Shown: one piece after another, positions 51,540 through 59,889 of the stretch
Numbering within the stretch: the first letter of the stretch is position 1
Layout: every line of letters starts with the position of its first letter
The notes under the pieces: model-generated
What the model was told of the DNA's origin: nothing
The model's database searches: none
What the model saw: the letters and a program-made list of their open reading frames with translations, nothing else
Made by a program: the position numbers and the translations under genes
From: Nonomuraea solani
GTDB lineage: Bacteria > Actinomycetota > Actinomycetes > Streptosporangiales > Streptosporangiaceae
Direction of reading: 5' to 3'
NCBI RefSeq assembly: GCF_900108335.1
Contig: NZ_FNVT01000008.1
Location: 372,001-436,000, forward strand
Length of the DNA stretch: 64,000 nucleotides

Positions 51540-51553
51540 TGCAACCTGTTCTA
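51540..51553. promoter_or_regulatory. KstR-type operator before the PPOX/ferredoxin/ADH operon
   Basis: TGCAACCTGTTCTA (reverse complement TAGAACAGGTTGCA) matches TNNAACNNGTTNNA exactly, nine bases before the first gene. Confidence 0.8.
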
Positions 51554-51562
51554 CTTGGCAGC

Positions 51563-52015
51563 GTGAATCAGCGCGCTCGCATCACGATGTCGGACGACGA
51601 GGTCACGGCGTTCCTGGAGGGCTCACGCAAGCTGCAGCTGGCCACCATCAACGCGGACGGAACGCCGCATCTGGTGACGATGTTCTACGGGCTGGACGAG
51701 GGACGCATCGCCTTCTGGACCTACGGCAAAGCGCAGAAGACCCGCAACCTGACCCGCGACCCTCGCGTGAGCTGCCTGATCGAGGCCGGCGAGGACTACA
51801 ACGAGCTGCGGGGCGTCCTGGTGTACGGCAAAGTGCGGCAGGTGGACGACCGCGACCAGGTCATGGCCATCGGCCTGATGATCGCCCGCAGGATGACTCC
51901 CGGCGTACCGGACGAACTGCTCCGCCCCTATGTCGAGAAAACCGGTCTCAAGCGGGTTGCGTACGTCGTCGAGCGCACCAAAGTGGTCTCATGGGACCAC
52001 AGGAGGCTCACATGA
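51563..52015 (+). CDS. PPOX-class (pyridoxamine oxidase-fold) probable F420-dependent reductase
   Basis: A 150-residue split-barrel protein: DDEVTAFLEGSRKLQLATIN, GTPHLVTMFYGLDEGRIAFW, RNLTRDPRVSCLIEAGEDYN. Actinobacterial relatives use F420 or FMN to reduce enones. GTG start close behind a KstR-type site; an ATG eight codons later is an alternative. First of three genes with ferredoxin and alcohol dehydrogenase; stop overlaps the ferredoxin ATG. A steroid reductase role is inference. Confidence 0.82.
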   Translation: MNQRARITMSDDEVTAFLEGSRKLQLATINADGTPHLVTMFYGLDEGRIAFWTYGKAQKTRNLTRDPRVSCLIEAGEDYNELRGVLVYGKVRQVDDRDQVMAIGLMIARRMTPGVPDELLRPYVEKTGLKRVAYVVERTKVVSWDHRRLT

Positions 52016-52203
52016 AGGTCAAGGTGGACGAGCTGGTCTGCGAGGCCAACGCCGTGTGCATGGGGCTCGCACCCGAGGTGTTCGAACTCGACGACGACGA
52101 CCAGCTCCACATTCTGCTGCCCGAACCCCCGCCCGACCAGCAGGACCGCGTCCGCCACGCGGTCAGGTCCTGTCCCAAAGCAGCCCTTTCCCTCGAGGAA
52201 TAG
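52012..52203 (+). CDS. [3Fe-4S]-type ferredoxin
   Basis: A 63-residue acidic ferredoxin with Cys10 and Cys16 (LVCEANAVCMGLAPEVF) and Cys54 (RSCPKAALSLEE), the three-cysteine pattern of actinobacterial P450 partners. It overlaps the preceding gene by ATGA. It probably feeds electrons to the KstR-linked P450 at 42.7 kb, since no P450 is adjacent. Confidence 0.9.
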   Translation: MKVKVDELVCEANAVCMGLAPEVFELDDDDQLHILLPEPPPDQQDRVRHAVRSCPKAALSLEE

Positions 52204-52229
52204 CCCCCAGGCACGAGGAGGAACCCCAC

Positions 52230-53315
52230 ATGCGCGCCGCGATCCTGCACGCTGTAGGCAACGACAAGCTCGACATCCGCGACGACGTCACCCTGGCTCC
52301 CGTCGGCCCGGCGGACGTGCGCGTGCGGATCAGGGCGACGGGCGTCTGCCACTCGGACCTGTCGGCCATGACGGGCGTGCTGCCGCAACCCGTGCCGCTC
52401 ATCCTGGGCCACGAGGGCGCCGGCGAGGTCGTCGAGGTGGGCGAGCAGGTCGTCTCCGTCAAGCCGGGCGACCACGTCGTCATCAACTGGCGGCCGGCCT
52501 GCCAGGACTGCGAGCTGTGCGTGGGGGGCCAGCCGTACCTGTGCATGAAGTACGTCATCGAGGGCTTCACCAAGGGCAACTTCCGGCTCGGGGACGGATC
52601 GACGGTGTTCGGGATGGCCGGCTGCGGCACCTGGGCGGAAGAGATCATCGTGCCCTGGCAGGGCGCGATCAAGATCGACGAAGACGTGTCCTGGGAGGCC
52701 GCCGCCCTGATCGGCTGCGGCATCACGACCGGCGTGGGCGCCGCGATCAACACCGCCAAAGTACGCCCTGGCTCGACGGTCGTGGTGATCGGCTGCGGCG
52801 GCGTCGGCCTGTCGGTCATCCAGGGCGCGCGCGTCTCCGGCGCCAGGACCATCCTCGCGGTGGACCCGCTGGAGTCCAAGCACGAGCTGGCCAAGAAGGT
52901 CGGCGCGACCCACGCGGTGACGCCCGAGCAGACCCCCGACGCCCTCAACGAGCTCACCGGCGGCGCCGGCTTCGACTACGGCTTCGAGGTGGTCGGCAAG
53001 TCCGCCACGATCCAGAGCGCCTGGCAGCTCACCCGCCAGGGCGGCGACGTCATCGTGGTCGGGGCGGGCGCGATGGACGACATGGTGTCGATCTCCGCCT
53101 TCAGCCTGCTGTTCGAGGGCAAGAACCTGCTGTCCAGCCTGTACGGCGAAGCCGACGTCCGGCACGACTTCCCCTACTTCGCCAAGCTCCACAAGGCCGG
53201 CAAGCTGGACCTCGAATCGATGATCAGCTCCCGCATCCGCCTGGCCGACCTGAACGACGCCGTGGAGGCTTTGAAGGGCGGCGAGGTGCTCCGCCAGATC
53301 GTCCTCATGGACTGA
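52230..53315 (+). CDS. Zinc-dependent (class III-like) alcohol dehydrogenase
   Basis: A 361-residue MDR enzyme: catalytic zinc Cys in ATGVCHSDLSAMTG, GHEGAGEVVEVGEQV, structural zinc cluster CQDCELCVGGQPYLC, and nucleotide motif VVIGCGGVGLSVIQGARVSG. ATG with GGAGG upstream. As third gene of a KstR-linked operon with ferredoxin, it fits oxidation of a side-chain alcohol made by the P450, as AdhD-type enzymes do. Substrate inferred. Confidence 0.88.
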   Translation: MRAAILHAVGNDKLDIRDDVTLAPVGPADVRVRIRATGVCHSDLSAMTGVLPQPVPLILGHEGAGEVVEVGEQVVSVKPGDHVVINWRPACQDCELCVGGQPYLCMKYVIEGFTKGNFRLGDGSTVFGMAGCGTWAEEIIVPWQGAIKIDEDVSWEAAALIGCGITTGVGAAINTAKVRPGSTVVVIGCGGVGLSVIQGARVSGARTILAVDPLESKHELAKKVGATHAVTPEQTPDALNELTGGAGFDYGFEVVGKSATIQSAWQLTRQGGDVIVVGAGAMDDMVSISAFSLLFEGKNLLSSLYGEADVRHDFPYFAKLHKAGKLDLESMISSRIRLADLNDAVEALKGGEVLRQIVLMD

Positions 53316-53358
53316 CCGCTCGGGCCGCTTTGTCGGCGGGCATGGCTAGGGTTCCCGC

Positions 53359-55776
53359 ATGAACGCGTGGGCCCACCTGCTCCCCCTGATCGAGGCCGGC
53401 CACACGACCGGCGTCCACGACCTGGTCGCCGGGCTCGACGAGCCCGGCCGCCAGGCGGTCGCCGCCGAGCTGCCCGGCTACCTGCGCGGCCTGACGCCCT
53501 GGTGGACCCACCAAGACCGGTTCGCACCGCTGCTGGTCGCGGGCGCCGGCTGCATGAGCGGCCCGGCGGCGGTGACGGCGTGGCTGTTCAGACGCGACTT
53601 CACCCGGGCGCCGGCCCCGGACGAGGTGCTCGCCCTGCTGCGGCGACGCCCCAAGGAGTGGCGGCAGGACGCGGCCCGCCGCATCGCGGCCCGCGTCCGT
53701 CCGCCGGGCTTGGAGCACTGGGAGGTGGCCGCCGCACTCGTCCGCGAAAGCGGCATCGAACCACCCGGCGACGACGGCTTCAAGGTCGGCTGGCTACGCG
53801 CCCTCGGCCCACTGACGGCCGCCCGCGACCCCCTGTTCGAGATCGACGGCCTCGGCGAGGTCATCGAGTGGCAGGTCGGCACGATCATCAAGCTCGTCGA
53901 GAACGGCCTGCTCGACCGCACCACCGTGATCGACGGCGCCATCGGCCGGCTCCTGCGCGACGGCCCGGCCGGCCTGACCGCCCTGGCGACCCTGCACGAC
54001 CGCCTGGACCCCGATCTCGACGAAACCGCCGCACACGCCAAGGACTACGTAAGCCTCATACCCTCCGCCCCCGGCGCGGTGGCCGCCCTGGCCCTGGCAC
54101 GGTTACGGCTCCTGGACGGCGCCGGACGCCTGGACGACGCGTCGTTCGTCGAGGCCCTGGAGGCACTGTCGTTCCGGCGCGAGAAGAAGCTGCTGGGGGC
54201 GGCCATCTCCTGGGCCGGCGAGTCCGTACGCCCTGAACGGGTGGACGGCGTGTTACGCGCCATGTCCGCGCTCCTCACGCAGGACGCCCTCACCCTGCAG
54301 ACCCGCGCCGTCCGCCTGGCCGTCAAGCTCGCCCCCCGAGCCGGCGAACCCGCCCGCGAGGCGATCAGGCAGAGCGCCACCGGCCTACCCGCCGAGCTCC
54401 GCGAACAGATCACGACCGCGTACGGCCACGTGCCCACCGACGAAACGACCACCGCCCCGGCCCTGACCGCGCCCCCGCCCCCGGAGATGCCCCCGCCCAT
54501 CACCTCCCCGGCCGACCTCGCCCGCGACCTGTCCGCCCTCCTCCGAGGCCACGACGCCCACGGCTTCGAACGGGTGCTGGCCGGGCTGGCCGAATGGTCT
54601 CACCGCGAGCCGGAGACCCTGCGTGAAGCCCTACGCCCCGGCGTCAAGGTCTCCGATGCCCAATGGGCGCCGTACACAGCCCTCCAACGCGCCTTCGCGG
54701 CGTTCTTCTCGCCCGCGCGCAGCAGACAACGCCGCCGCCTGGTCGTCGACGACACGTTCGATCACCTCTACGAACATCGCGCGATCGAACTGGCCACCGC
54801 CTTCGAGGAAGGCACCACCTACCCCCTCCTGCTCGCCACGCCCACACGCGGCACCGGCCACGTCGATCCCACCGTGCTCCTCGACCGATTCGACCGCCTG
54901 GAGGCCGCCGGCCTGGAGGCGCTACCCGCCGACCTCACGCAGGCTCTGCTCCGGCTCCCCCGCGAGATCGACGACCAGACCCTGGCCCGGGCGGACAAGC
55001 TGACCTCAGAGGCGGGCAGGACCTGCGCCACCTGGATGCGCGACGGCGGGCTGCCCGACTTCCACGTCACCAACGAGCGGCGCCCCCGCAAGGGCGTCGG
55101 CGGCTTCCCGTGGCGCGACCTCGGCCTCGACGTCACCCTGCCGGAGCCGTTCCACACCCTGTTCACCAGCGAACCCGGCCGCCCCTTCCTTCTCTGGACA
55201 TCGCTCGTCACACCGTCACACCGTGAGCTCCTGGCCTTCCACCTCGCCTGCCAACTGCCGTACGTCATGGAATCAAGCAGCACCGGCTACGAGTTGCTGC
55301 CCGAACTGGCACACGCCGACGGGCCGATCGGGCACGGCATGGCCTGGGCCCTCGCCTTCTGCATGAGCCACATCACCCCCGGCGGGAGGGCGGCCGCCAC
55401 CGACACGCTGCTCATCCTCACCGCCCGCGACCAGGTCCCGATCGCGGAGCTGGCCGAGGCGCTGGCGACGCTGACGGAGGCCGGCTACGTCAAGCTCAAC
55501 CGCGCCGCCTCGGTCCTCACCGAAGCCGCCCAGGCCGGCGCGCACGAGACGGTATGGGAGCTGATCACGTGGCTCCTGCCGGGCCTGCTGCCCGCCGACG
55601 GCGATCGCCCCCGCGCCGGCCTCGCCGACCTCCTGGCCACCGCCACCACCGCGGCGACGCTGACCCGGGCCAGAGCCGACCTCCCCGACGTGGCGGCGAT
55701 CGCCGCCCGGGGCGGTTCGAGCAGACTCGTCCAGGAGTCCCGCCGCCTCCTGCGCCAGGTACGCCCAGAGGCGTAG
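53359..55776 (+). CDS. DUF6493-like large helical protein
   Basis: An 805-residue protein with few hydrophobic segments and HEAT-like helical pairs. The opening (LIEAGHTTGVHDLVAGLDE, VAAELPGYLRGLTPWW, AGAGCMSGPAAVTAWLFRRD) resembles actinobacterial DUF6493 proteins, often found beside SWIM zinc-finger and VWA genes, none of which are here. A Pro-rich break at about 365-380 divides two halves. Start ATG; monocistronic. Function unknown. Confidence 0.78.
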   Translation: MNAWAHLLPLIEAGHTTGVHDLVAGLDEPGRQAVAAELPGYLRGLTPWWTHQDRFAPLLVAGAGCMSGPAAVTAWLFRRDFTRAPAPDEVLALLRRRPKEWRQDAARRIAARVRPPGLEHWEVAAALVRESGIEPPGDDGFKVGWLRALGPLTAARDPLFEIDGLGEVIEWQVGTIIKLVENGLLDRTTVIDGAIGRLLRDGPAGLTALATLHDRLDPDLDETAAHAKDYVSLIPSAPGAVAALALARLRLLDGAGRLDDASFVEALEALSFRREKKLLGAAISWAGESVRPERVDGVLRAMSALLTQDALTLQTRAVRLAVKLAPRAGEPAREAIRQSATGLPAELREQITTAYGHVPTDETTTAPALTAPPPPEMPPPITSPADLARDLSALLRGHDAHGFERVLAGLAEWSHREPETLREALRPGVKVSDAQWAPYTALQRAFAAFFSPARSRQRRRLVVDDTFDHLYEHRAIELATAFEEGTTYPLLLATPTRGTGHVDPTVLLDRFDRLEAAGLEALPADLTQALLRLPREIDDQTLARADKLTSEAGRTCATWMRDGGLPDFHVTNERRPRKGVGGFPWRDLGLDVTLPEPFHTLFTSEPGRPFLLWTSLVTPSHRELLAFHLACQLPYVMESSSTGYELLPELAHADGPIGHGMAWALAFCMSHITPGGRAAATDTLLILTARDQVPIAELAEALATLTEAGYVKLNRAASVLTEAAQAGAHETVWELITWLLPGLLPADGDRPRAGLADLLATATTAATLTRARADLPDVAAIAARGGSSRLVQESRRLLRQVRPEA

Positions 55777-55807
55777 TTCCCTCACATGTCGGTGCCGGCC
55801 ACGCCGC

Positions 55808-56176
55808 TCAGGAAGTCGCGAGCAACAAGGCCGTGGTCGTTCCGGTGACCGCGGCCAGCACCACGGGCGCCACGGCGTGGGAGCGGTGGCGCCGGTGCGT
55901 GAAGTCGCGGGCGCGGAGGTGGAATCCCACTGCGCCGACCAGCAGCGACGTGAGACCGGCCGCGGCCGTGATGGCCAGCGGCCTGAGCCAGAGACCGGCC
56001 GCGAGCCCGAGCGCGCCGGCGATCTCCAGGGCGCCGATCGCCCGGGTCATCGTCGAACCAACGCCGAGCCTGAGCAGGTTGGCCGTCACGGGATCCCGAA
56101 GCAAGACCTTCTGGGCGCCGGCGAGCAGAAAGACGAGAGCGACCAGAGCGCTCAATGTGTTGGCGGCGAACGCCAT
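55808..56176 (-). CDS. DoxX-like membrane protein
   Basis: A 122-residue protein with four hydrophobic helices and DoxX features (VFLLAGAQKVLLRDP, ALEIAGALGLAAGLWLRPL). AAAGG upstream of the ATG. Divergent from a TetR gene, with two TetR-type operators between, so probably controlled by it with the monooxygenase. Biochemical role unclear. Confidence 0.85.
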   Translation of the reverse strand: MAFAANTLSALVALVFLLAGAQKVLLRDPVTANLLRLGVGSTMTRAIGALEIAGALGLAAGLWLRPLAITAAAGLTSLLVGAVGFHLRARDFTHRRHRSHAVAPVVLAAVTGTTTALLLATS

Positions 56177-56197
56177 GAGACGACCTTTCCCAGAAAG

Positions 56198-56259
56198 AGA
56201 ACGAACATTCCTTTTCTAAGAGAGGAGCGGCGAAGTTGTCAAGTACGAATGTTCGTTCT
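56198..56259. promoter_or_regulatory. Two TetR operators in the doxX/tetR gap
   Basis: AGAACGAACATTCCTTTT (56198-56215) and AGTACGAATGTTCGTTCT (56242-56259) differ from AGAACGAACATTCGTTCT by two and one bases, counting the second on the reverse strand. Confidence 0.8.
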
Positions 56260-56272
56260 ACGTTGAGGTCCC

Positions 56273-56890
56273 ATGGCACGCATGCCCAAGGAGCACCTCG
56301 AAGCCCGCCGCCGCCAGATCCTGGACGCCGCCCGGCGCCGCTTCATCCGCAACGGCTTCCACGCCACGTCCATGCAGGACGTGCTGACCGAGGCCGAACT
56401 GTCGGCCGGGGCCGTCTACCGCTACTTCAAGAGCAAGGACGACATCATCGCGGCGACCGCCGCCGAGGCTCTCGCCGAGCTCGCGTCGGCGTTCGAGGCG
56501 GACGAGGCGGACGACGGCGCGCGGCCGCCGGATCTGGACAACATCGTCGATCTCGTGCTGGCGGTCGATCGCCCGCCGCTGTCCGGCTCACTGGAGTCGG
56601 CCCAGTTCCTGGTCCAGGTCTGGGCGGAGGCGCTGCGATCGCCGTCGCTGCGCACGAAACTGAAGGAGGTCATGGCGGAGGCCCGCGGCGTGGTCGGTGG
56701 CCTCGTGGCGCGGCATCAGCAGCGCGGGCTGCTTCCCGCCGACGTCCCCGCCGAGCACGTGGCCGATGTCCTGATGGCCCTGGTCGACGGGTTCCTGGTG
56801 CGCCGCGCGGTATACGGCCACGCGGATTCGACGGCCTTCAGGAACGGCATGCGAGCCCTGATGTCGGCGCCCGCGCAAGCCACCCAATAG
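56273..56890 (+). CDS. TetR-family repressor
   Basis: A 205-residue TetR protein: LEARRRQILDAARRRFIRNG, TSMQDVLTEAELSAGAVYRY and FKSKDDIIAATAAEALAEL form the DNA-binding domain; a helical ligand domain follows. ATG with GAGG upstream. Four near-identical operators flank it (two before itself and doxX, two before the monooxygenase), so it likely represses all three; the inducer may be the monooxygenase substrate. Confidence 0.9.
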   Translation: MARMPKEHLEARRRQILDAARRRFIRNGFHATSMQDVLTEAELSAGAVYRYFKSKDDIIAATAAEALAELASAFEADEADDGARPPDLDNIVDLVLAVDRPPLSGSLESAQFLVQVWAEALRSPSLRTKLKEVMAEARGVVGGLVARHQQRGLLPADVPAEHVADVLMALVDGFLVRRAVYGHADSTAFRNGMRALMSAPAQATQ

Positions 56891-56959
56891 AGAACGAACA
56901 TTCGCTCTTGACGGCCGCGGGCCACCTGTGCTCTTCTAAAGAGAACGATCATTCGTTCT
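56891..56959 (+). promoter_or_regulatory. Two TetR operators before the FAD monooxygenase
   Basis: AGAACGAACATTCGCTCT (56891-56908, starting right after the tetR stop) and AGAACGATCATTCGTTCT (56942-56959) each differ by one base from AGAACGAACATTCGTTCT. Confidence 0.82.
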
Positions 56960-56973
56960 AAATAGGAGAGCTT

Positions 56974-58599
56974 GTGACGACGAAAGCGGACATTCTCATC
57001 GTCGGCGCGGGGCCGACCGGCCTGGTGCTGGCCATCGACCTGGCACGGCGGGGAGTGATCCCCCGCATCATCGACGCCGGGCGCGCCGACCACCGGGAGA
57101 GCCGAGCGGTGTCGATCGTGGCGAGATCGCTGGAAATGCTGGACGATCTCGGACTGGCCCAAGCCGCCATCGAACGAGGCGTCGCCCTTCACACGCTGAA
57201 CTTCTACCAAGGCACCACGGCCCTGGCCGAGATGGACGTGACGGCCGTTGACTCCCCGTTCCCGCTGGACCTGTGCATCCCGCAATGGCAGACGGTCGCG
57301 CTGCTGCGCGAGCGCGCCGAGGAACTCGGAGTAACCATCGAATGGGGCACCCGCCTGGTCGGGCAGCAGGCCGGCGAGCACAGCGTCAGCGTGGAACTCG
57401 GCCACGAGGACGGACACGGCGAACGGTGCGAGACCCGCTGGCTGATCGGCGCCGACGGCGCCCATAGCACCGTACGCGAGACGGCGGGAATCACCCGCAA
57501 GAGAACCGACCTCAAGCGAGGGTTCATCCTGGGCGACGTCGTCGCGGACTGGCCGCTCACGCGCGACCGCTTCCACGTCTATTTCGGCAAGTCCGGCCTC
57601 GTGGCCGTCTTCCCCATGGTCGGGGGCTACTGGCGTATCCTGGCCAGCACGCCGGACGACCGGCCGCCACGGACTCCAGGGCTGGACGACTTCGCCGCCT
57701 ACGTCGCCGAACGCACCCCTCTGGACTCTCACGTACGCGATCTGCAGTGGAGTTCGTCGTTCGTGGCCCGTGAGAGCCTGGCCGACCGCCTTCGGCAAGG
57801 CCGGGTCCTCCTGGCCGGCGACGCCGCGCACAGTCACAGCCCGGTGGGCGGCCAGGGCATGAACACGGGCATGCAGGACGCCTACAACCTGGGCTGGAAA
57901 CTCGCGCTCGTCGCCACCGGGCGTGCCGAGGAGTCCCTCCTGGACAGTTATGAGGCCGAACGATGGCCTGTGGTCAAATCCGTGGTCGAGGCGACCTCGG
58001 CCACCACGAAGGCCGCCACCGGCAGCACGCTGGTCGCCCGCAGAGTCAGACGGCACGCGCTGCGCCTGTTCGGCCGGCTCAATCCCGTACAGCAGCGGCT
58101 GTCGAACGCCTTCGGCGAGCACCTCGTCCATTACCGCGACAGTGACCTCGTCTTCGAACGCTGGCACGAATCACAAGCCAGGGCATGGAGCGACGTCGCC
58201 TGCGCCGGACCGGAGGCCGGCGAGCTGGTACGGGACGCCTACATGGAGACCCGTGAGGGACCGGTGGCGCTCCGGCACATCCTCCGGACACCGGGCCACC
58301 ATCTCGTCCTGTTCGCGGCGGACACGACGGACTCGGCCACCCTGGCCGCCTGGCGGGCCTCCGCGCACGAGGCGATGGCCGGGCACGGCGAGGTCCATGT
58401 CATCACCCGCGGCCACCTGCCGCACGACCCTATGGACGGGGTCTTCGCCGACCTGCGCAGCGAGGCGCACAACCGCTACGGCGTGCGCCGCCCCAGCCTG
58501 TACCTGATCCGCCCGGACAAGTACGTCGGCTTTCGCGGAGACAGCGTCGACTTCACACCCGTGAACGACTACTTCCGCGCCTTGGGCGCCCGCCCGTGA
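56974..58599 (+). CDS. FAD-dependent aromatic/antibiotic monooxygenase (PHBH family)
   Basis: A 541-residue class A flavoprotein monooxygenase: dinucleotide fold ILIVGAGPTGLVLAIDLARR, DG motif WLIGADGAHSTVRETAG, and GD motif LLAGDAAHSHSPVGGQGMNT, with a thioredoxin-like C-terminal domain. GTG start after AGGAG. Family members hydroxylate phenols, polyketides or rifamycins. Control by the adjacent TetR suggests detoxification of an aromatic compound; substrate unknown. Confidence 0.9.
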   Translation: MTTKADILIVGAGPTGLVLAIDLARRGVIPRIIDAGRADHRESRAVSIVARSLEMLDDLGLAQAAIERGVALHTLNFYQGTTALAEMDVTAVDSPFPLDLCIPQWQTVALLRERAEELGVTIEWGTRLVGQQAGEHSVSVELGHEDGHGERCETRWLIGADGAHSTVRETAGITRKRTDLKRGFILGDVVADWPLTRDRFHVYFGKSGLVAVFPMVGGYWRILASTPDDRPPRTPGLDDFAAYVAERTPLDSHVRDLQWSSSFVARESLADRLRQGRVLLAGDAAHSHSPVGGQGMNTGMQDAYNLGWKLALVATGRAEESLLDSYEAERWPVVKSVVEATSATTKAATGSTLVARRVRRHALRLFGRLNPVQQRLSNAFGEHLVHYRDSDLVFERWHESQARAWSDVACAGPEAGELVRDAYMETREGPVALRHILRTPGHHLVLFAADTTDSATLAAWRASAHEAMAGHGEVHVITRGHLPHDPMDGVFADLRSEAHNRYGVRRPSLYLIRPDKYVGFRGDSVDFTPVNDYFRALGARP

Positions 58600-58719
58600 C
58601 ATCCCTCTTCCGGGGCGGTTGAGAGCAGGCTCGTCTTAGACACCTCCCAGGGGCGTAGGCGCAGATGTCTTCCCTCACATGACGACCGGGACCCCCCGCG
58701 CGGGAGACCATCTCAGTTC

Positions 58720-59466
58720 ATGAAAGCCACTCGGAAGCCACCCGCCTCTCTCCATGCCTTCGCGACGCTGGTCACCGGGCTGCTCGCGGGCGCGTTCGGG
58801 TACGGCGCGGCGAACGTCGTCCCGACCTTCGGCGTCGTGCCGCTCGAAGTGCGCCTGACGTTCCACACGGCGATGATGCGGGTCAACGAGCCGGTCATGC
58901 AGACGGCGATGGCCCTGGCCATCCTGTCCACGATCGCCCTGGCCCTCACCTCCGGCGGAACGCCCCGCCGCCTGGCCGCCGGAGCGGCCTCGTCGGCCCT
59001 GGCCACACTCCTGATCACGGTCTTCGGCAACATCCCTCTGCACGCCCACATCCGGCGCTGGGCCACCACCACCCCCACGGCCGGGTACGAGGACATCCTG
59101 CGGCGTTGGGAGACCTTCCACACCCTGCGGACGCTCACCGCCCTCACCGCATTCGCCCTGGTCATCCTGGCCACCCGAACCCGCCGCCGACCCGGCGCGG
59201 CACCACCTCCGGCGCCTTCCCGCTCTGCTACAGCTAGTAGCGATCACCTCACGGAAAGGAACACGCAGGTGCGCCGACTCATACCCCTGCTCGCCCTGGG
59301 GGCCACGGCCCTGTTCACCGCCCCGGCCCTGGCGGAGACCACCACACCCACCGCGGCCCTGCACGACCCCGGCGACTGGGAGCCCTACGACGAGATCTAC
59401 TGGGAGCCGTGGGACCACGAACTGCAGTGGTACCTGTGGGACGAATGGGACCACTTCGACGACTGA
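58720..59466 (+). CDS. DUF1772 membrane protein, in-frame with a downstream secreted peptide
   Basis: Residues 1-155 match DUF1772: four helices and TVFGNIPLHAHIRRW, YEDILRRWETFHTLRTLTAL. Homologues end near residue 160. Here the frame runs on through a Pro/Ser linker into a second signal peptide that has its own ribosome site. TAGTAG (59235-59240) sits out of frame at the expected end. The 248-residue fusion is therefore either a frameshift product or a real read-through. No good ribosome site precedes the ATG. Function of DUF1772 is unclear; some members act on anthrones. Confidence 0.7.
   Translation: MKATRKPPASLHAFATLVTGLLAGAFGYGAANVVPTFGVVPLEVRLTFHTAMMRVNEPVMQTAMALAILSTIALALTSGGTPRRLAAGAASSALATLLITVFGNIPLHAHIRRWATTTPTAGYEDILRRWETFHTLRTLTALTAFALVILATRTRRRPGAAPPPAPSRSATASSDHLTERNTQVRRLIPLLALGATALFTAPALAETTTPTAALHDPGDWEPYDEIYWEPWDHELQWYLWDEWDHFDD
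59269..59466 (+). CDS. Small secreted Trp/Asp-rich peptide (internal start)
   Basis: A GTG with GGAAAGGA upstream opens a 65-residue protein in the same frame as the DUF1772 gene. It has a textbook signal peptide (RRLIPLLALGATALFTAPAL, then AET). The mature part is about 40 residues ending in an acidic aromatic tail with WEPYDEIYWEPWDHE and LWDEWDHFDD. I recognise no family. Separate translation from the internal site is my preferred reading. Confidence 0.55.
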   Translation: MRRLIPLLALGATALFTAPALAETTTPTAALHDPGDWEPYDEIYWEPWDHELQWYLWDEWDHFDD

Positions 59467-59889
59467 CCCCGCAGCACGACCCGATCCAGCGCGCCACGAT
59501 CACGTCGGCCTCGTCCCGCGCGACGACGTGACGGCCAGGCCCGATCGAGGCCGCTCACGGTCCGGCGGGGGCTCACGGGGCGCCCTCAGCCGGTCCGGCC
59601 CCCGGTCACAGGATGCCGGGAGGCCCCTCGAAGTCCGGCTCGTGGCGTCGAATCGACACTCCCAAAGGTCTTTGGACGGCTTTTCGCCCGCCGGCCCACA
59701 TCGGGGTGCGCGATCGCCGGGGGCGGGCCCCCACAGGACGCGGCCCGAGGCTCATAGGCGCGCCAGCGCCCCCCGTCGCGAGGACCTCGCCCTTCGGGGG
59801 GGCGAGGGGGGCGGAGCCCCCTGGGAGGCGCTGTCTGGAACTTCGTGCGCGAAGCGCTGATCGATGGAAGGCCCTGCGTGCAGGCCCCG
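59467..59889. other. Intergenic region with hairpins, no gene seen
   Basis: 423 bases between convergent genes. A stem CCTCGCCC / GGGCGAGG (59785-59806) and an adjacent GGGGGC / GCCCCC stem (to about 59821) could terminate both sides. The ORFs crossing it show no domain or ribosome site. Confidence 0.5.
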
